From Actinomycetota bacterium (GTDB taxonomy: Bacteria; Actinomycetota; Humimicrobiia; Humimicrobiales; Humimicrobiaceae), in contig JAMCSM010000019.1 in NCBI GenBank assembly GCA_023380915.1, forward strand, positions 1-6,285: a DNA stretch of 6,285 bases, in the 5' to 3' direction. Under the pieces are notes generated by a model. The model ran no database searches. It was not told the DNA's origin and saw only the letters and a program-made list of their open reading frames with translations. Positions within the stretch are counted from its first letter, which is position 1. Each line of letters starts with the position of its first letter. Of this stretch, positions 1-5,271 are shown in pieces. Made by a program: the position numbers and the translations under genes.

Positions 1-1
1 A

Positions 2-232
2 AGGGTTCTAAAACCTGATGGAAAACTAATAATGATAGAGCATGTTTTAAGTAAAAATAAGTTTATCTCATTTTTGCAAAATTTATTTAATGGTATTGTG
101 AGGTTTTTTACAGGTGTAAATATAAACAGAGATACTGGCAAAAATATAATAAAATCCGGAATTGAGATAATAGAAGATAAAAATCTTGCAATGGTTGATG
201 TTTTTAAGTTATTTAAAGCAAAAAAAACATAA
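2..232 (+). CDS. Class I SAM-dependent methyltransferase, C-terminal part (5' end outside window)
   Basis: The open frame continues upstream of the first ATG at base 32 to the window edge. The edge codons read RVLKPDGKLIMIEH, the typical strand 5 region (RVLKPGG-like turn, then the E-H pair) of UbiE/Methyltransf_11-type enzymes. The remaining residues, with VNINRDTGKNI and IIEDKNL followed by FKLF near the end, match the C-terminal alpha/beta portion of small bacterial methyltransferases. The enzyme would transfer a methyl group from S-adenosylmethionine in the cytoplasm; the acceptor cannot be told because the SAM-binding motif I and the substrate-entry region are outside the window. The ATG at 32 is an internal methionine, not a start. 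No clear terminator follows; 54 bases separate it from the next gene. Confidence 0.8.
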   Translation, partial: RVLKPDGKLIMIEHVLSKNKFISFLQNLFNGIVRFFTGVNINRDTGKNIIKSGIEIIEDKNLAMVDVFKLFKAKKT

Positions 233-286
233 TAATTATTTTAAAAATTTTAGTAGCTTAAGTAAACACAGAAGGAAGTAATTAAA

Positions 287-535
287 ATGATGATGGGATT
301 TGGGGGAATATGGTTTATATTTTTTATATTTATAATAATAGGAGTAGTAACGTTAATTATTTGGGCTTTAAAAAGATCAAATTTTACATCCGTAAAAGAA
401 GATAACAGAAAAAGTTCCCTTGAAGTACTAAAAGAAAGATATGATAAGAGAAAAATTACCAAAAAAGAATTTGAAGATGCTAAAAAAGAAATAACGGGCT
501 TCTTCTTTAACAAAAAAATTACTTGGAGTCAGTAA
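287..535 (+). CDS. Small membrane protein with C-terminal SHOCT domain (copy 1)
   Basis: The protein has 82 residues: a short glycine-rich start, one transmembrane helix (about residues 8-28), a basic linker and a SHOCT motif (about 45-69, LEVLKERYDKRKITKKEFED). SHOCT is a short C-terminal helical hairpin often found on single-pass membrane proteins and thought to mediate oligomerisation; no enzymatic role is expected. The 13 residues after the motif (GFFFNKKITWSQ region) are an extra tail that the second copy at 1327 lacks. The start is supported by GGAAG at 274-278, eight bases upstream; three ATGs in a row make the exact first methionine uncertain by two codons. It ends one base before the PepSY-like gene, so the two are probably translated together. 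Specific function is unknown. Confidence 0.8.
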   Translation: MMMGFGGIWFIFFIFIIIGVVTLIIWALKRSNFTSVKEDNRKSSLEVLKERYDKRKITKKEFEDAKKEITGFFFNKKITWSQ

Positions 536-536
536 G

Positions 537-1229
537 ATGAAAAATATAAGAAAATTTTTAATAGCTTCAATAATACTAATTGCTGTAGGTGTAGTAGGCC
601 TAATCTCCGGAGGTATAATATTTGGTTTATCTTCCCCGGGCGGTATCTTTGGAACCGGTACTGGCTATACATTTGGACCGGGAAGCATGATGGGTATGAT
701 GCAAGGTTTTAACTCAGGAAATCAGTACGCAGGTTTACAAAACATAAGTTTTGACCAGGTTAAATCATCTGCCCAAAAATATCTAAATGATACCGGACTG
801 CAAAATGTAAAAATTAAGGAAATCATGGAATTTTCAAATAATTTCTATATTGAAACTGTTGAAAAAGATACTGGGTTTGGAGCTATGGAGCTTCTGCTTG
901 ATAAAACAAATGGTGTTATCTTTCCAGAGTACGGACCTAATATGATGTGGAATCAAAAATACGGAATGATGAATTCTATTATTAGCACTAATCAGTACAA
1001 TATGGCTATTGATGAACAAAAAGCAATAGAGCTTGCAAACAGCTATCTGGCACGTATAAGCCAGAATGAATTTGCAGGTAGTGAAGGGCAAAAATTTTAT
1101 GGCTACTATACTATCGATACAGTCAACAGGGATGGTACTACCGTAGGAATGTTGAGTGTAAATGGTTTTACAGGACAGGTATGGTATCACAGTTGGCATG
1201 GAACTTTTACAGAAATGAAAGAATATTAA
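537..1229 (+). CDS. Exported or membrane-anchored PepSY-like protein, methionine-rich
   Basis: The protein has 230 residues. Residues 7-31 form a hydrophobic helix after a basic start (MKNIRKF), either an N-terminal anchor or an uncleaved signal; no lipobox cysteine is present. Two PepSY-like alpha/beta repeats follow, about 71-131 (ending LLLDKTNGVIFPEYG) and about 158-216 (IDEQKAIELANSYLARIS, then SVNGFTGQVWYHSW). Between and before them are methionine clusters, GSMMGMMQG at 49-57 and PNMMWNQKYGMM at 134-145, and the end carries HSWHG (218-222). PepSY domains are extracytoplasmic and are known from peptidase propeptides and inhibitors, but no protease domain is present here. The Met/His content suggests metal binding, possibly Cu(I); this is inference. 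The ribosome binding site GGAG (525-528) lies inside the end of the SHOCT gene, pointing to co-translation. Confidence 0.75.
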   Translation: MKNIRKFLIASIILIAVGVVGLISGGIIFGLSSPGGIFGTGTGYTFGPGSMMGMMQGFNSGNQYAGLQNISFDQVKSSAQKYLNDTGLQNVKIKEIMEFSNNFYIETVEKDTGFGAMELLLDKTNGVIFPEYGPNMMWNQKYGMMNSIISTNQYNMAIDEQKAIELANSYLARISQNEFAGSEGQKFYGYYTIDTVNRDGTTVGMLSVNGFTGQVWYHSWHGTFTEMKEY

Positions 1230-1231
1230 TA

Positions 1232-1300
1232 GCATTTTTAAACTTGCATGCCAGTATTTGTAAAACTCATGCAAACACTAAAAAGATTGAAAATAGCTAA
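1232..1300 (+). pseudogene. Relic of the 5' end of an ArsR-family regulator gene
   Basis: Read in the frame of the CAT codon at 1247, the bases give LHASICKTHANTKKIE and then stop at 1298-1300. The intact regulator at 1633 has LHANICKTLANPKRLE at residues 7-22. The DNA matches too: from CATGCC at 1247 against CATGCC at 1654, about 38 of 46 bases agree by eye without a gap. The relic has no start codon or ribosome binding site, carries a one-base insertion just before the matched block, and the rest of the gene is missing. It lies directly after the PepSY-like gene, where a regulator would stand if the SHOCT-PepSY-ArsR unit had been duplicated. Confidence 0.72.
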
Positions 1301-1326
1301 ATTTTATATGAAAGGAGTTAATTATT

Positions 1327-1524
1327 ATGATGTTTATCTTTATTATACCTATTATAATAGGAATAGTACTATTAGTCATATGGTTTATAAGAAGAACAGG
1401 TTTTAACTTTGACTTTATAAATAAAAGTGCTGCTACCCATTCTGTTGAAATACTGAAAGAAAGATACGCAAAGGGTGAACTTACTAAAGAGCAGTACGAA
1501 AGCATGAAAAAAGACATTATATAA
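1327..1524 (+). CDS. Small membrane protein with C-terminal SHOCT domain (copy 2)
   Basis: The protein has 65 residues: a transmembrane helix at about 3-22 (IFIIPIIIGIVLLVIWFIRR), a short linker and a C-terminal SHOCT motif at about 40-64 (VEILKERYAKGELTKEQYES). It is closer to the classic short SHOCT form than copy 1, because it ends right after the motif. The two copies share the order helix, RR/KR-containing linker, then (L/I)LKERY and a second helix, and their upstream regions are alike (GAAGGAAGTAATTAAAATG against GAAAGGAGTTAATTATTATG), which supports a common origin by duplication. The ribosome binding site is AAAGGAG at 1311-1317, nine bases before the ATG. Function is unknown; a membrane scaffold or oligomerisation role is the family expectation. 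Confidence 0.8.
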   Translation: MMFIFIIPIIIGIVLLVIWFIRRTGFNFDFINKSAATHSVEILKERYAKGELTKEQYESMKKDII

Positions 1525-1541
1525 TAATCTTTACCCAAAAT

Positions 1542-1596
1542 AGTCTAAATGGTTTTTGGTTGGTAATGGGAGTTTTTATTAAAATCAGTATTAATT
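1542..1596 (+). pseudogene. Possible relic of the 3' end of a PepSY-like gene
   Basis: AGTCTAAATGGTTTT at 1542-1556 differs by one base from AGTGTAAATGGTTTT at 1155-1169, which codes SVNGF in the intact PepSY-like gene. After a gap of about 23 bases relative to that gene, 1560-1595 resembles the gene's last codons and stop (TTGG.ATGG, then TTTT, then TATTAAT; roughly 25 of 38 positions by eye). No open frame remains. The A/T-rich composition makes the second block weak evidence alone; its position between SHOCT copy 2 and the ArsR gene, where the duplication model expects a PepSY gene, adds support. Confidence 0.38.
1556..1585 (+). promoter_or_regulatory. Candidate promoter for the ArsR gene and the sulfur cluster
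   Basis: TTGGTT (1556-1561) and TAAAAT (1580-1585) are separated by 18 bases. The -10 matches the consensus at five of six positions; the -35 only in its first three. Transcription would start near 1592, inside the inverted repeat at 1587-1604, a layout expected for an autoregulated repressor. This is a weak promoter call. Confidence 0.35.
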
Positions 1597-1604
1597 TAAA
1601 TACT
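1587..1604. promoter_or_regulatory. Inverted repeat, candidate operator of the ArsR-family regulator
   Basis: AGTATT-AATTTA-AATACT is a perfect inverted repeat with six-base arms and a six-base A/T spacer, just downstream of the candidate -10 and 28 bases before the ArsR start codon. ArsR-family dimers bind A/T-rich dyads of this kind overlapping the promoter. Short A/T repeats occur by chance in this composition, and I found no second copy upstream of 4771. Confidence 0.35.
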
Positions 1605-1632
1605 AAGCTTATAAAAAAAAGGAAAAATATAA

Positions 1633-1956
1633 ATGAATAATATTTTTGTACTCCATGCCAATATCTGTAAAACTCTTGCAAATCCAAAAAGGCTTGAAAT
1701 CATTTCTGTATTAGTGGACGAGGAACTAACAGCAACTCAACTAACTAAAAAGATAAACATAAGTAAAGCCAATCTTTCTCAGCATATGAGTATATTGGTT
1801 GAAAAAGGTGTTGTTCTTTCTAGGCGGGAGGGCATAAATGTCTTTTATAGTCTCTCTGATGAAAGGATAACAAAAGCTTGTGACTTGATGCGAGAGGTTC
1901 TGCTTAAAAGATTTGAAGAAAATGGCAGGATATTTGAAAGCATTAAAAAATTATAA
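1633..1956 (+). CDS. ArsR/SmtB-family winged-helix transcriptional regulator
   Basis: The protein has 107 residues, the normal length for this family. The ArsR fold is seen in order: helix 1 with CKTLANPKRLEIISVL (12-27), HTH with LTATQLTKKINISKANLSQHM (about 32-52; recognition helix ISKANLSQHMSIL), wing VVLSRREGINVFYSL (60-74) and a C-terminal dimerisation helix (75-105). The family's classical metal box ELCVCDL is replaced by DEELTATQL, so binding of As or Cd at that site is not expected. The only cysteines are C12 (helix 1) and C83 (helix 5), which could form a thiol or persulfide switch as in BigR/SqrR-type sulfide sensors, although those place one cysteine in helix 2. It precedes the sulfide:quinone oxidoreductase gene by 44 bases and probably represses itself and the sulfur genes. 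GGA at 1621-1623 serves as ribosome binding site. Confidence 0.9.
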   Translation: MNNIFVLHANICKTLANPKRLEIISVLVDEELTATQLTKKINISKANLSQHMSILVEKGVVLSRREGINVFYSLSDERITKACDLMREVLLKRFEENGRIFESIKKL

Positions 1957-2000
1957 ATAGAGTAATTAGTCATGGATACATTTGAAAAAGGGGATTTATT

Positions 2001-3158
2001 ATGAATGGAAAAACAGTTCTTATTCTGGGTGGCGGGAGTGGCGGTATTGTTGCTGCTAACAACCTGCGAAAGAAACTTGGAACTAAACATAAGGTGGTTG
2101 TTGTTGATAAAAGTGACTACTTTCTATTTCCATCTCACCTCTGGGTATTAACGGGAGAAAGAACAAAAGAACAGATAACAAGGCCTCTCTTCCTACTTGA
2201 GAAAAAAGGAATTGAGTTCATTAAAGAAAATGTAATAGGCATAAATCCTGAGAAAAAGATAGTGCAAACTAACAAACAGGTGCTATCGTTTGACTATCTC
2301 ATCATCGCACTTGGGGCAGAACTTTACCCCAATGAAATTCCGGGGATCTCTACCCAAAATAATATGTACAATCTTTATGATGTTGATATAATTCCGAAGG
2401 CTAGAGAGGCTATCCTAAGTCTCAAAAGTGGCTCTATTGCTATCCTCATTGCAAGCCTTCCATTCAAATGTCCTGCTGCACCCTATGAAGCAGCACTGCT
2501 TACAGACTTTATTCTTCAGAAAAGGGGAGTTCGGGAGAAAATAGAAATTAGTATATATACACCCGAAGCTCTTCCCATGCCTACTGCCGGGCCGATTCTT
2601 GGAAACGCTGTCAAGCAAATTGTAGAAAAACGTGGTATATCCTTCTATCCCCAGCACAGCGTTGTAAAGATTGACCATGAAGGGCATGAAATCTATTTTG
2701 AGAATCAGAAAAAAACATATTTTGATCTCTTGTTAATTGTTCTTCCCCACAGAGCACCAAAAATACTTGAAGGATCAGGTCTTTTGGGTGAGACAAGCTG
2801 GATTCCTGTTGATAGAAACACACTCAAGACAAAATATGAAAATATATATGCTATTGGGGATATCACTGCCATAAGACTTCCCAATGGAATGATGCTTCCA
2901 AAAGCAGGTGTCTTTGCAGAAAAACATGCACAGGTTGTTGCTGATAACGTTGCAGCTGATATAAATGATCAAAAAACCGTGGTAAGTTTTAATGGAGAAG
3001 GTGCTTGCTTTCTTGAGATTGGATATGGAAAGGCTGGTTATGCAAAAGGAAATTTTTATGCTGAGCCGGCACCAGAAATTCATTTAAAAAATCCAAGTAT
3101 GCTATGGCATTTTGGAAAGATATTGTTTGAAAGATACTGGCTTAGGAGATGGCTATGA
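2001..3158 (+). CDS. sqr: Sulfide:quinone oxidoreductase-like FAD flavoprotein
   Basis: The protein has 385 residues, the usual size for this group. An N-terminal FAD Rossmann motif is seen (VLILGGGSGGIVAANNL, 6-22), as are a second NAD(P)/FAD fold ending at the FAD-contacting AIGDITAIRLPNG (284-296) and KAGVFAEKHA (301-310). Two cysteines, C157 in PFKCPAAPYEAALL and C336 in GACFLEIGYG, fit the redox-active pair of sulfide:quinone oxidoreductases and flavocytochrome c sulfide dehydrogenases. The third cysteine found near residue 128 in many SQRs is absent. The C-terminal stretch FGKILFERYWLRRWL (371-385) is amphipathic and probably inserts at the membrane surface near the quinone. Expected reaction: sulfide to polysulfide or persulfide, electrons to (mena)quinone. 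I cannot assign the SQR subtype; another substrate is possible. The ribosome binding site is AAGGGGA (1988-1994). The neighbours (ArsR, cysteine desulfurase, DsrE) support a sulfur role. Confidence 0.85.
   Translation: MNGKTVLILGGGSGGIVAANNLRKKLGTKHKVVVVDKSDYFLFPSHLWVLTGERTKEQITRPLFLLEKKGIEFIKENVIGINPEKKIVQTNKQVLSFDYLIIALGAELYPNEIPGISTQNNMYNLYDVDIIPKAREAILSLKSGSIAILIASLPFKCPAAPYEAALLTDFILQKRGVREKIEISIYTPEALPMPTAGPILGNAVKQIVEKRGISFYPQHSVVKIDHEGHEIYFENQKKTYFDLLLIVLPHRAPKILEGSGLLGETSWIPVDRNTLKTKYENIYAIGDITAIRLPNGMMLPKAGVFAEKHAQVVADNVAADINDQKTVVSFNGEGACFLEIGYGKAGYAKGNFYAEPAPEIHLKNPSMLWHFGKILFERYWLRRWL
3144..3148 (+). promoter_or_regulatory. Ribosome binding site that fixes the cysteine desulfurase start
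   Basis: AGGAG lies directly against the ATG at 3149, leaving no spacer, but six bases before the ATG at 3155. The second ATG is therefore the likely start. It overlaps the flavoprotein stop as ATGA (3155-3158), the usual arrangement for translational coupling. Confidence 0.8.
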
Positions 3159-4288
3159 AACCTATATATCTTGATTATAATGCAACAACTCCTATTGGCC
3201 CGGAAGTAATTGATGCAATGATGCCATTTCTGACTGAGTATTTCGGCAATCCTTCAAGCTCCCACCTCTTTGGGCAAAAAGCCAAAGAGGCAGTAGAAAA
3301 AGCAAGAGGCCAGGTTGCAGATTTTTTAAACTGCAATATAGATGAAATAATATTTACAAGTGGAGGAACAGAATCGAACAATTATGCCATTAAGGGGTTA
3401 GCTTTTACCTTGAAAGATAAAGGAAATCATATAATCACTTCTAAAATAGAACATCCATCAGTGCTGGAATCATGCAAATTTCTTCAGTCAAATGGATTTG
3501 AGGTTACATATCTTCCAGTAAATGAATTTGGACTGGTAAGTTTAATCGATCTTGAAAAAGCAATTACGCCTAACACTATTTTAATAACAATAATGCATTC
3601 AAATAATGAAATTGGGATAATCCAGCCTATTAGCCAAATTTCAAAACTTGCAAAGAAACACAATATTATTTTTCATACAGATGCTGTCCAATCAGCTGGA
3701 AAGATTCCTACCAATATAAATAAACTTGGTGTTAATATGTTATCTATTGCAGGTCATAAGATTTACGCACCAAAGGGGGTAGGTGCCCTATATATTCAAC
3801 AAGGCATTAAACTGGAAAAGCTAATTCATGGGGCAGGACAGGAAAATAATAAAAGAGCAGGAACAGAAAATGTATTGGAAATAGTAGGGTTAGGCAAGGC
3901 TTGTGAAATTGCTGGAAGGGATTTACCTAAAAATATAACTAATATGAGGGTCACAAGAGATAGGCTATATAATGGACTGAAGGAAAAAATAAGCGACTTT
4001 AAATTAAATAGTCATTTTGAAAATTGCCTGCCAAATACATTAAGTATCAGTTTTAAAAATATTGATGCAAATCTATTGATTGGTAAAATTATTAACCTTC
4101 TGGCAGTCTCTTCGGGTGCAGCATGTCATTCAGGTATGACTGAAATATCTGAAGTGATGAAGGCATTAAATGTACCATACGAATGGGCAAAAGGAACTAT
4201 TCGTTTTTCTACTGGTAAGATGACTAAAGCAGATGAAATTGATAGTGCTGTAGATATTATTATAAAAAATATTTCAAGTTTTACATAA
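3155..4288 (+). CDS. Cysteine desulfurase, NifS/IscS class (PLP-dependent)
   Basis: From the ATG at 3155 the protein has 377 residues, normal for class V aminotransferase-fold desulfurases. Family landmarks are clear: YLDYNATTPI (5-14), FGNPSSSH (30-37), FTSGGTESNN (67-76), EHPSV (99-103), MHSNNEIG (147-154), HTDAVQSAG (174-182), the PLP lysine K202 in SIAGHKIYAPKG, GAGQE with RAGTENV (226-240), and the catalytic cysteine C324 in SSGAACHSGMTEIS. It removes sulfur from cysteine, giving alanine and an enzyme-bound persulfide. The GAACHSG and GAGQE signatures resemble the selenocysteine lyase/NifS-like side of the family more than housekeeping IscS (GSACTSA), so selenium or dedicated sulfur transfer is possible. 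No iscU, sufU or iscR is nearby; instead it is coupled to the flavoprotein gene and followed after 23 bases by a DsrE-like carrier, a likely sulfur acceptor. Confidence 0.92.
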   Translation: MKPIYLDYNATTPIGPEVIDAMMPFLTEYFGNPSSSHLFGQKAKEAVEKARGQVADFLNCNIDEIIFTSGGTESNNYAIKGLAFTLKDKGNHIITSKIEHPSVLESCKFLQSNGFEVTYLPVNEFGLVSLIDLEKAITPNTILITIMHSNNEIGIIQPISQISKLAKKHNIIFHTDAVQSAGKIPTNINKLGVNMLSIAGHKIYAPKGVGALYIQQGIKLEKLIHGAGQENNKRAGTENVLEIVGLGKACEIAGRDLPKNITNMRVTRDRLYNGLKEKISDFKLNSHFENCLPNTLSISFKNIDANLLIGKIINLLAVSSGAACHSGMTEISEVMKALNVPYEWAKGTIRFSTGKMTKADEIDSAVDIIIKNISSFT

Positions 4289-4311
4289 ATATTTAAAGGA
4301 AGGTAAATTAA

Positions 4312-4665
4312 ATGAAGGTATTAATAATAATTAATGATGCCCCTTATGGTTCAGAAAAAGCATATAATGCCTTAAGGATTGCAATGCAGCTCCAAAAAGA
4401 TTTCCCACAGGCTGAAGTAAGGATTTTTTTAATTGCCGATGCTGCAAATTGTGCTATTTCCGGTCAGAATGTTCCTCAGGGCTACTATAATATTGAAACA
4501 ATGCTATCAGCAGTAATTTACAAAGGCGGCAAGGTTAAAATTTGTGGAACCTGTGCTAATGCCAGAGGACTAAAAGATTTAAAACTAATTGATGGTACTG
4601 AAATCAGCAATATGGTTGAACTTACTCAATGGATTGCAGATAGTGACAAAGTTTTAACATTTTAA
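4312..4665 (+). CDS. DsrE-family sulfur carrier-like protein
   Basis: The protein has 117 residues, full length for the DsrE/DsrF/TusD-like fold. It begins with the strand KVLIIINDAPYGSEKAYNAL (2-21), continues with VRIFLIADAANCA (36-48) and ends in WIADSDKVLTF. Cysteines are C47, C78 and C81; the last two form CGTCANARG (78-86), the conserved site of this subgroup, where a cysteine can carry a persulfide. The family relays sulfane sulfur between proteins in the cytoplasm as in DsrEFH and TusBCD, but the other subunits are not present here, so it probably acts as a homo-oligomer. The ribosome binding site is AAAGGAAGG (4295-4303). It is the last gene of the sulfur cluster, and the desulfurase or the flavoprotein is its probable sulfur donor (inference). 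No TusA or rhodanese gene is visible in the window. Confidence 0.85.
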   Translation: MKVLIIINDAPYGSEKAYNALRIAMQLQKDFPQAEVRIFLIADAANCAISGQNVPQGYYNIETMLSAVIYKGGKVKICGTCANARGLKDLKLIDGTEISNMVELTQWIADSDKVLTF

Positions 4666-4685
4666 TAAATTAATTTTTAATTTAT
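4665..4685. repeat. Perfect A/T inverted repeat after the sulfur cluster
   Basis: ATAAATTAA (4665-4673), a TTT loop, then TTAATTTAT (4677-4685) form a nine-base-pair hairpin starting at the last base of the DsrE stop codon. It contains no G or C and the following T-run is interrupted, so it would be a poor intrinsic terminator, though it is in the right place for one. Confidence 0.35.
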
Positions 4686-4705
4686 ACACTTTATTATATA
4701 TATTT

Positions 4706-4734
4706 TTGACTCACATAGTGTTAAATATTAAAAT
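4706..4734 (+). promoter_or_regulatory. Sigma-A/sigma-70 type promoter for the membrane protein pair
   Basis: TTGACT (4706-4711) and TAAAAT (4729-4734) match the consensus at five of six bases each, with the ideal 17-base spacer. The start of transcription would fall near 4741, giving a leader of about 30 bases before the ATG at 4771. This separates the membrane protein operon from the sulfur cluster. Confidence 0.65.
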
Positions 4735-4770
4735 AAAAAAATATAAAAGGTTATTGAAAGAGGTGAATAT

Positions 4771-5187
4771 ATGGGAATATTAAACACGTTAACTTCTCTA
4801 CACTGGTTAGTACCCGCGCATGCTGCAACTGGCGAGATTGGAGCCCTTGCTTTCCTGTGGGTAATAATTGAGTTGGCAAACAGGCGGGAGAAGGGTTATG
4901 TAAGAGCAAAATGGGCATCACTTGGTGGATTTATACTGCTATTTACAAGCTGGTTTTTAGCGGGAACCTATTATTTAACCCATTATGGAAATGTGGTAAA
5001 AAAAGTAATTTTAGGTGGTAACCTTGCATGGGCTCATAATATTATAATGGAAACAAAAGAACATGTATTTATATTTATCCCGATATTGGCCCTGTTAGCG
5101 TTTCTTTTAATTCTATCTTTTCCTATCCTAAATGGAGCACGGAAAGTAAAATACCAAGAAGACCCATTTATGCAATATGTATATTAA
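4771..5187 (+). CDS. Multi-pass membrane protein of unknown function, reading frame broken near its 3' end
   Basis: As read, the frame gives 138 residues with three hydrophobic helices: about 20-36, 50-70 and 98-120. Histidines and acids sit at or near the helix ends: H11 and H17 (LHWLVPAHAATGE), H71 (YYLTHYG), H89 (AWAHN), E94, E97 and H98 (METKEHVF). Such a pattern is seen in proteins that bind heme or metal in the membrane, but I do not recognise the family and give no function. The last residues (about 128-138, YQEDPFMQYVY) look unrelated to the rest. The natural ending, a fourth helix, lies in another frame (see 5148-5270). An insertion of one base in the A-run at 5148-5151 would give a protein of about 166 residues. 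The ribosome binding site GAGGTGA (4760-4766) and a good promoter upstream suggest the gene is expressed. Confidence 0.7.
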   Translation: MGILNTLTSLHWLVPAHAATGEIGALAFLWVIIELANRREKGYVRAKWASLGGFILLFTSWFLAGTYYLTHYGNVVKKVILGGNLAWAHNIIMETKEHVFIFIPILALLAFLLILSFPILNGARKVKYQEDPFMQYVY

Positions 5188-5270
5188 TAGTTGCATTAGG
5201 TTTTGCAATGGTAGGCCTTGGATACATAATATCAGCAGCAGCAAGGGTTACCTTAGGAGGTGGAGTATAA
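5148..5270 (+). pseudogene. Displaced C-terminal part of the membrane protein (frameshift)
   Basis: In the frame one base earlier than the 4771 gene, codons run from about 5151 to the stop at 5268-5270 and read IPRRPIYAICILIVALG, a further hydrophobic stretch with VGLGYIISAAARV, and the end TLGGGV. This is a well-formed transmembrane helix with a positive residue at each end. The fragment has no ribosome binding site of its own and its stop lies one base before the next ATG, as expected for coupled operon genes. Together this shows it is the original end of the 4771 gene, separated by loss of about one base between 5136 and 5163, most simply in the A-run at 5148-5151. A sequencing or assembly error cannot be excluded. 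Confidence 0.7.
5254..5265 (+). promoter_or_regulatory. Ribosome binding site that fixes the start of the second membrane protein
   Basis: TAGGAGGTGGAG stands 6 to 11 bases before the ATG at 5272. The in-frame GTG at 5260 lies inside this site and so cannot be the start. The site is embedded in the end of the displaced fragment of the preceding gene. Confidence 0.75.
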
Positions 5271-5271
5271 G

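Noticed and set aside
233..286. A/T-rich spacer after the first methyltransferase as terminator or promoter
   Set aside because: No stable hairpin with a T-run and no -35/-10 pair of reasonable quality can be seen.
1244..1274. Inverted repeat TTGCATG / CATGCAA with a 17-base spacer
   Set aside because: It falls inside the ArsR relic and results from drift there; no T-run or promoter is attached, so an operator or terminator role is not supported.
1972..2004. Ten-codon frame MDTFEKGDLL overlapping the flavoprotein start as ATGA
   Set aside because: No ribosome binding site precedes it, and the overlap can arise by chance; coupling through this mini-frame is possible but unsupported.
250..2090. 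Minus-strand open frames over 250-513, 834-1274, 1278-1538 and 1845-2090
   Set aside because: Each lies opposite a well-supported + strand gene or spacer, has no ribosome binding site and no recognisable domain.
3149..3154. ATG at 3149 as start of the cysteine desulfurase
   Set aside because: AGGAG touches this ATG with no spacer; the ATG at 3155 has a six-base spacer and an ATGA overlap.
2415..3381. Minus-strand open frames inside the flavoprotein and desulfurase genes
   Set aside because: They are antisense shadows of genes with clear family motifs; their residues show no domain pattern.
5260..5271. GTG at 5260 as start of the second membrane protein
   Set aside because: It lies inside the AGGAGGTGGAG ribosome binding site, which serves the ATG at 5272.
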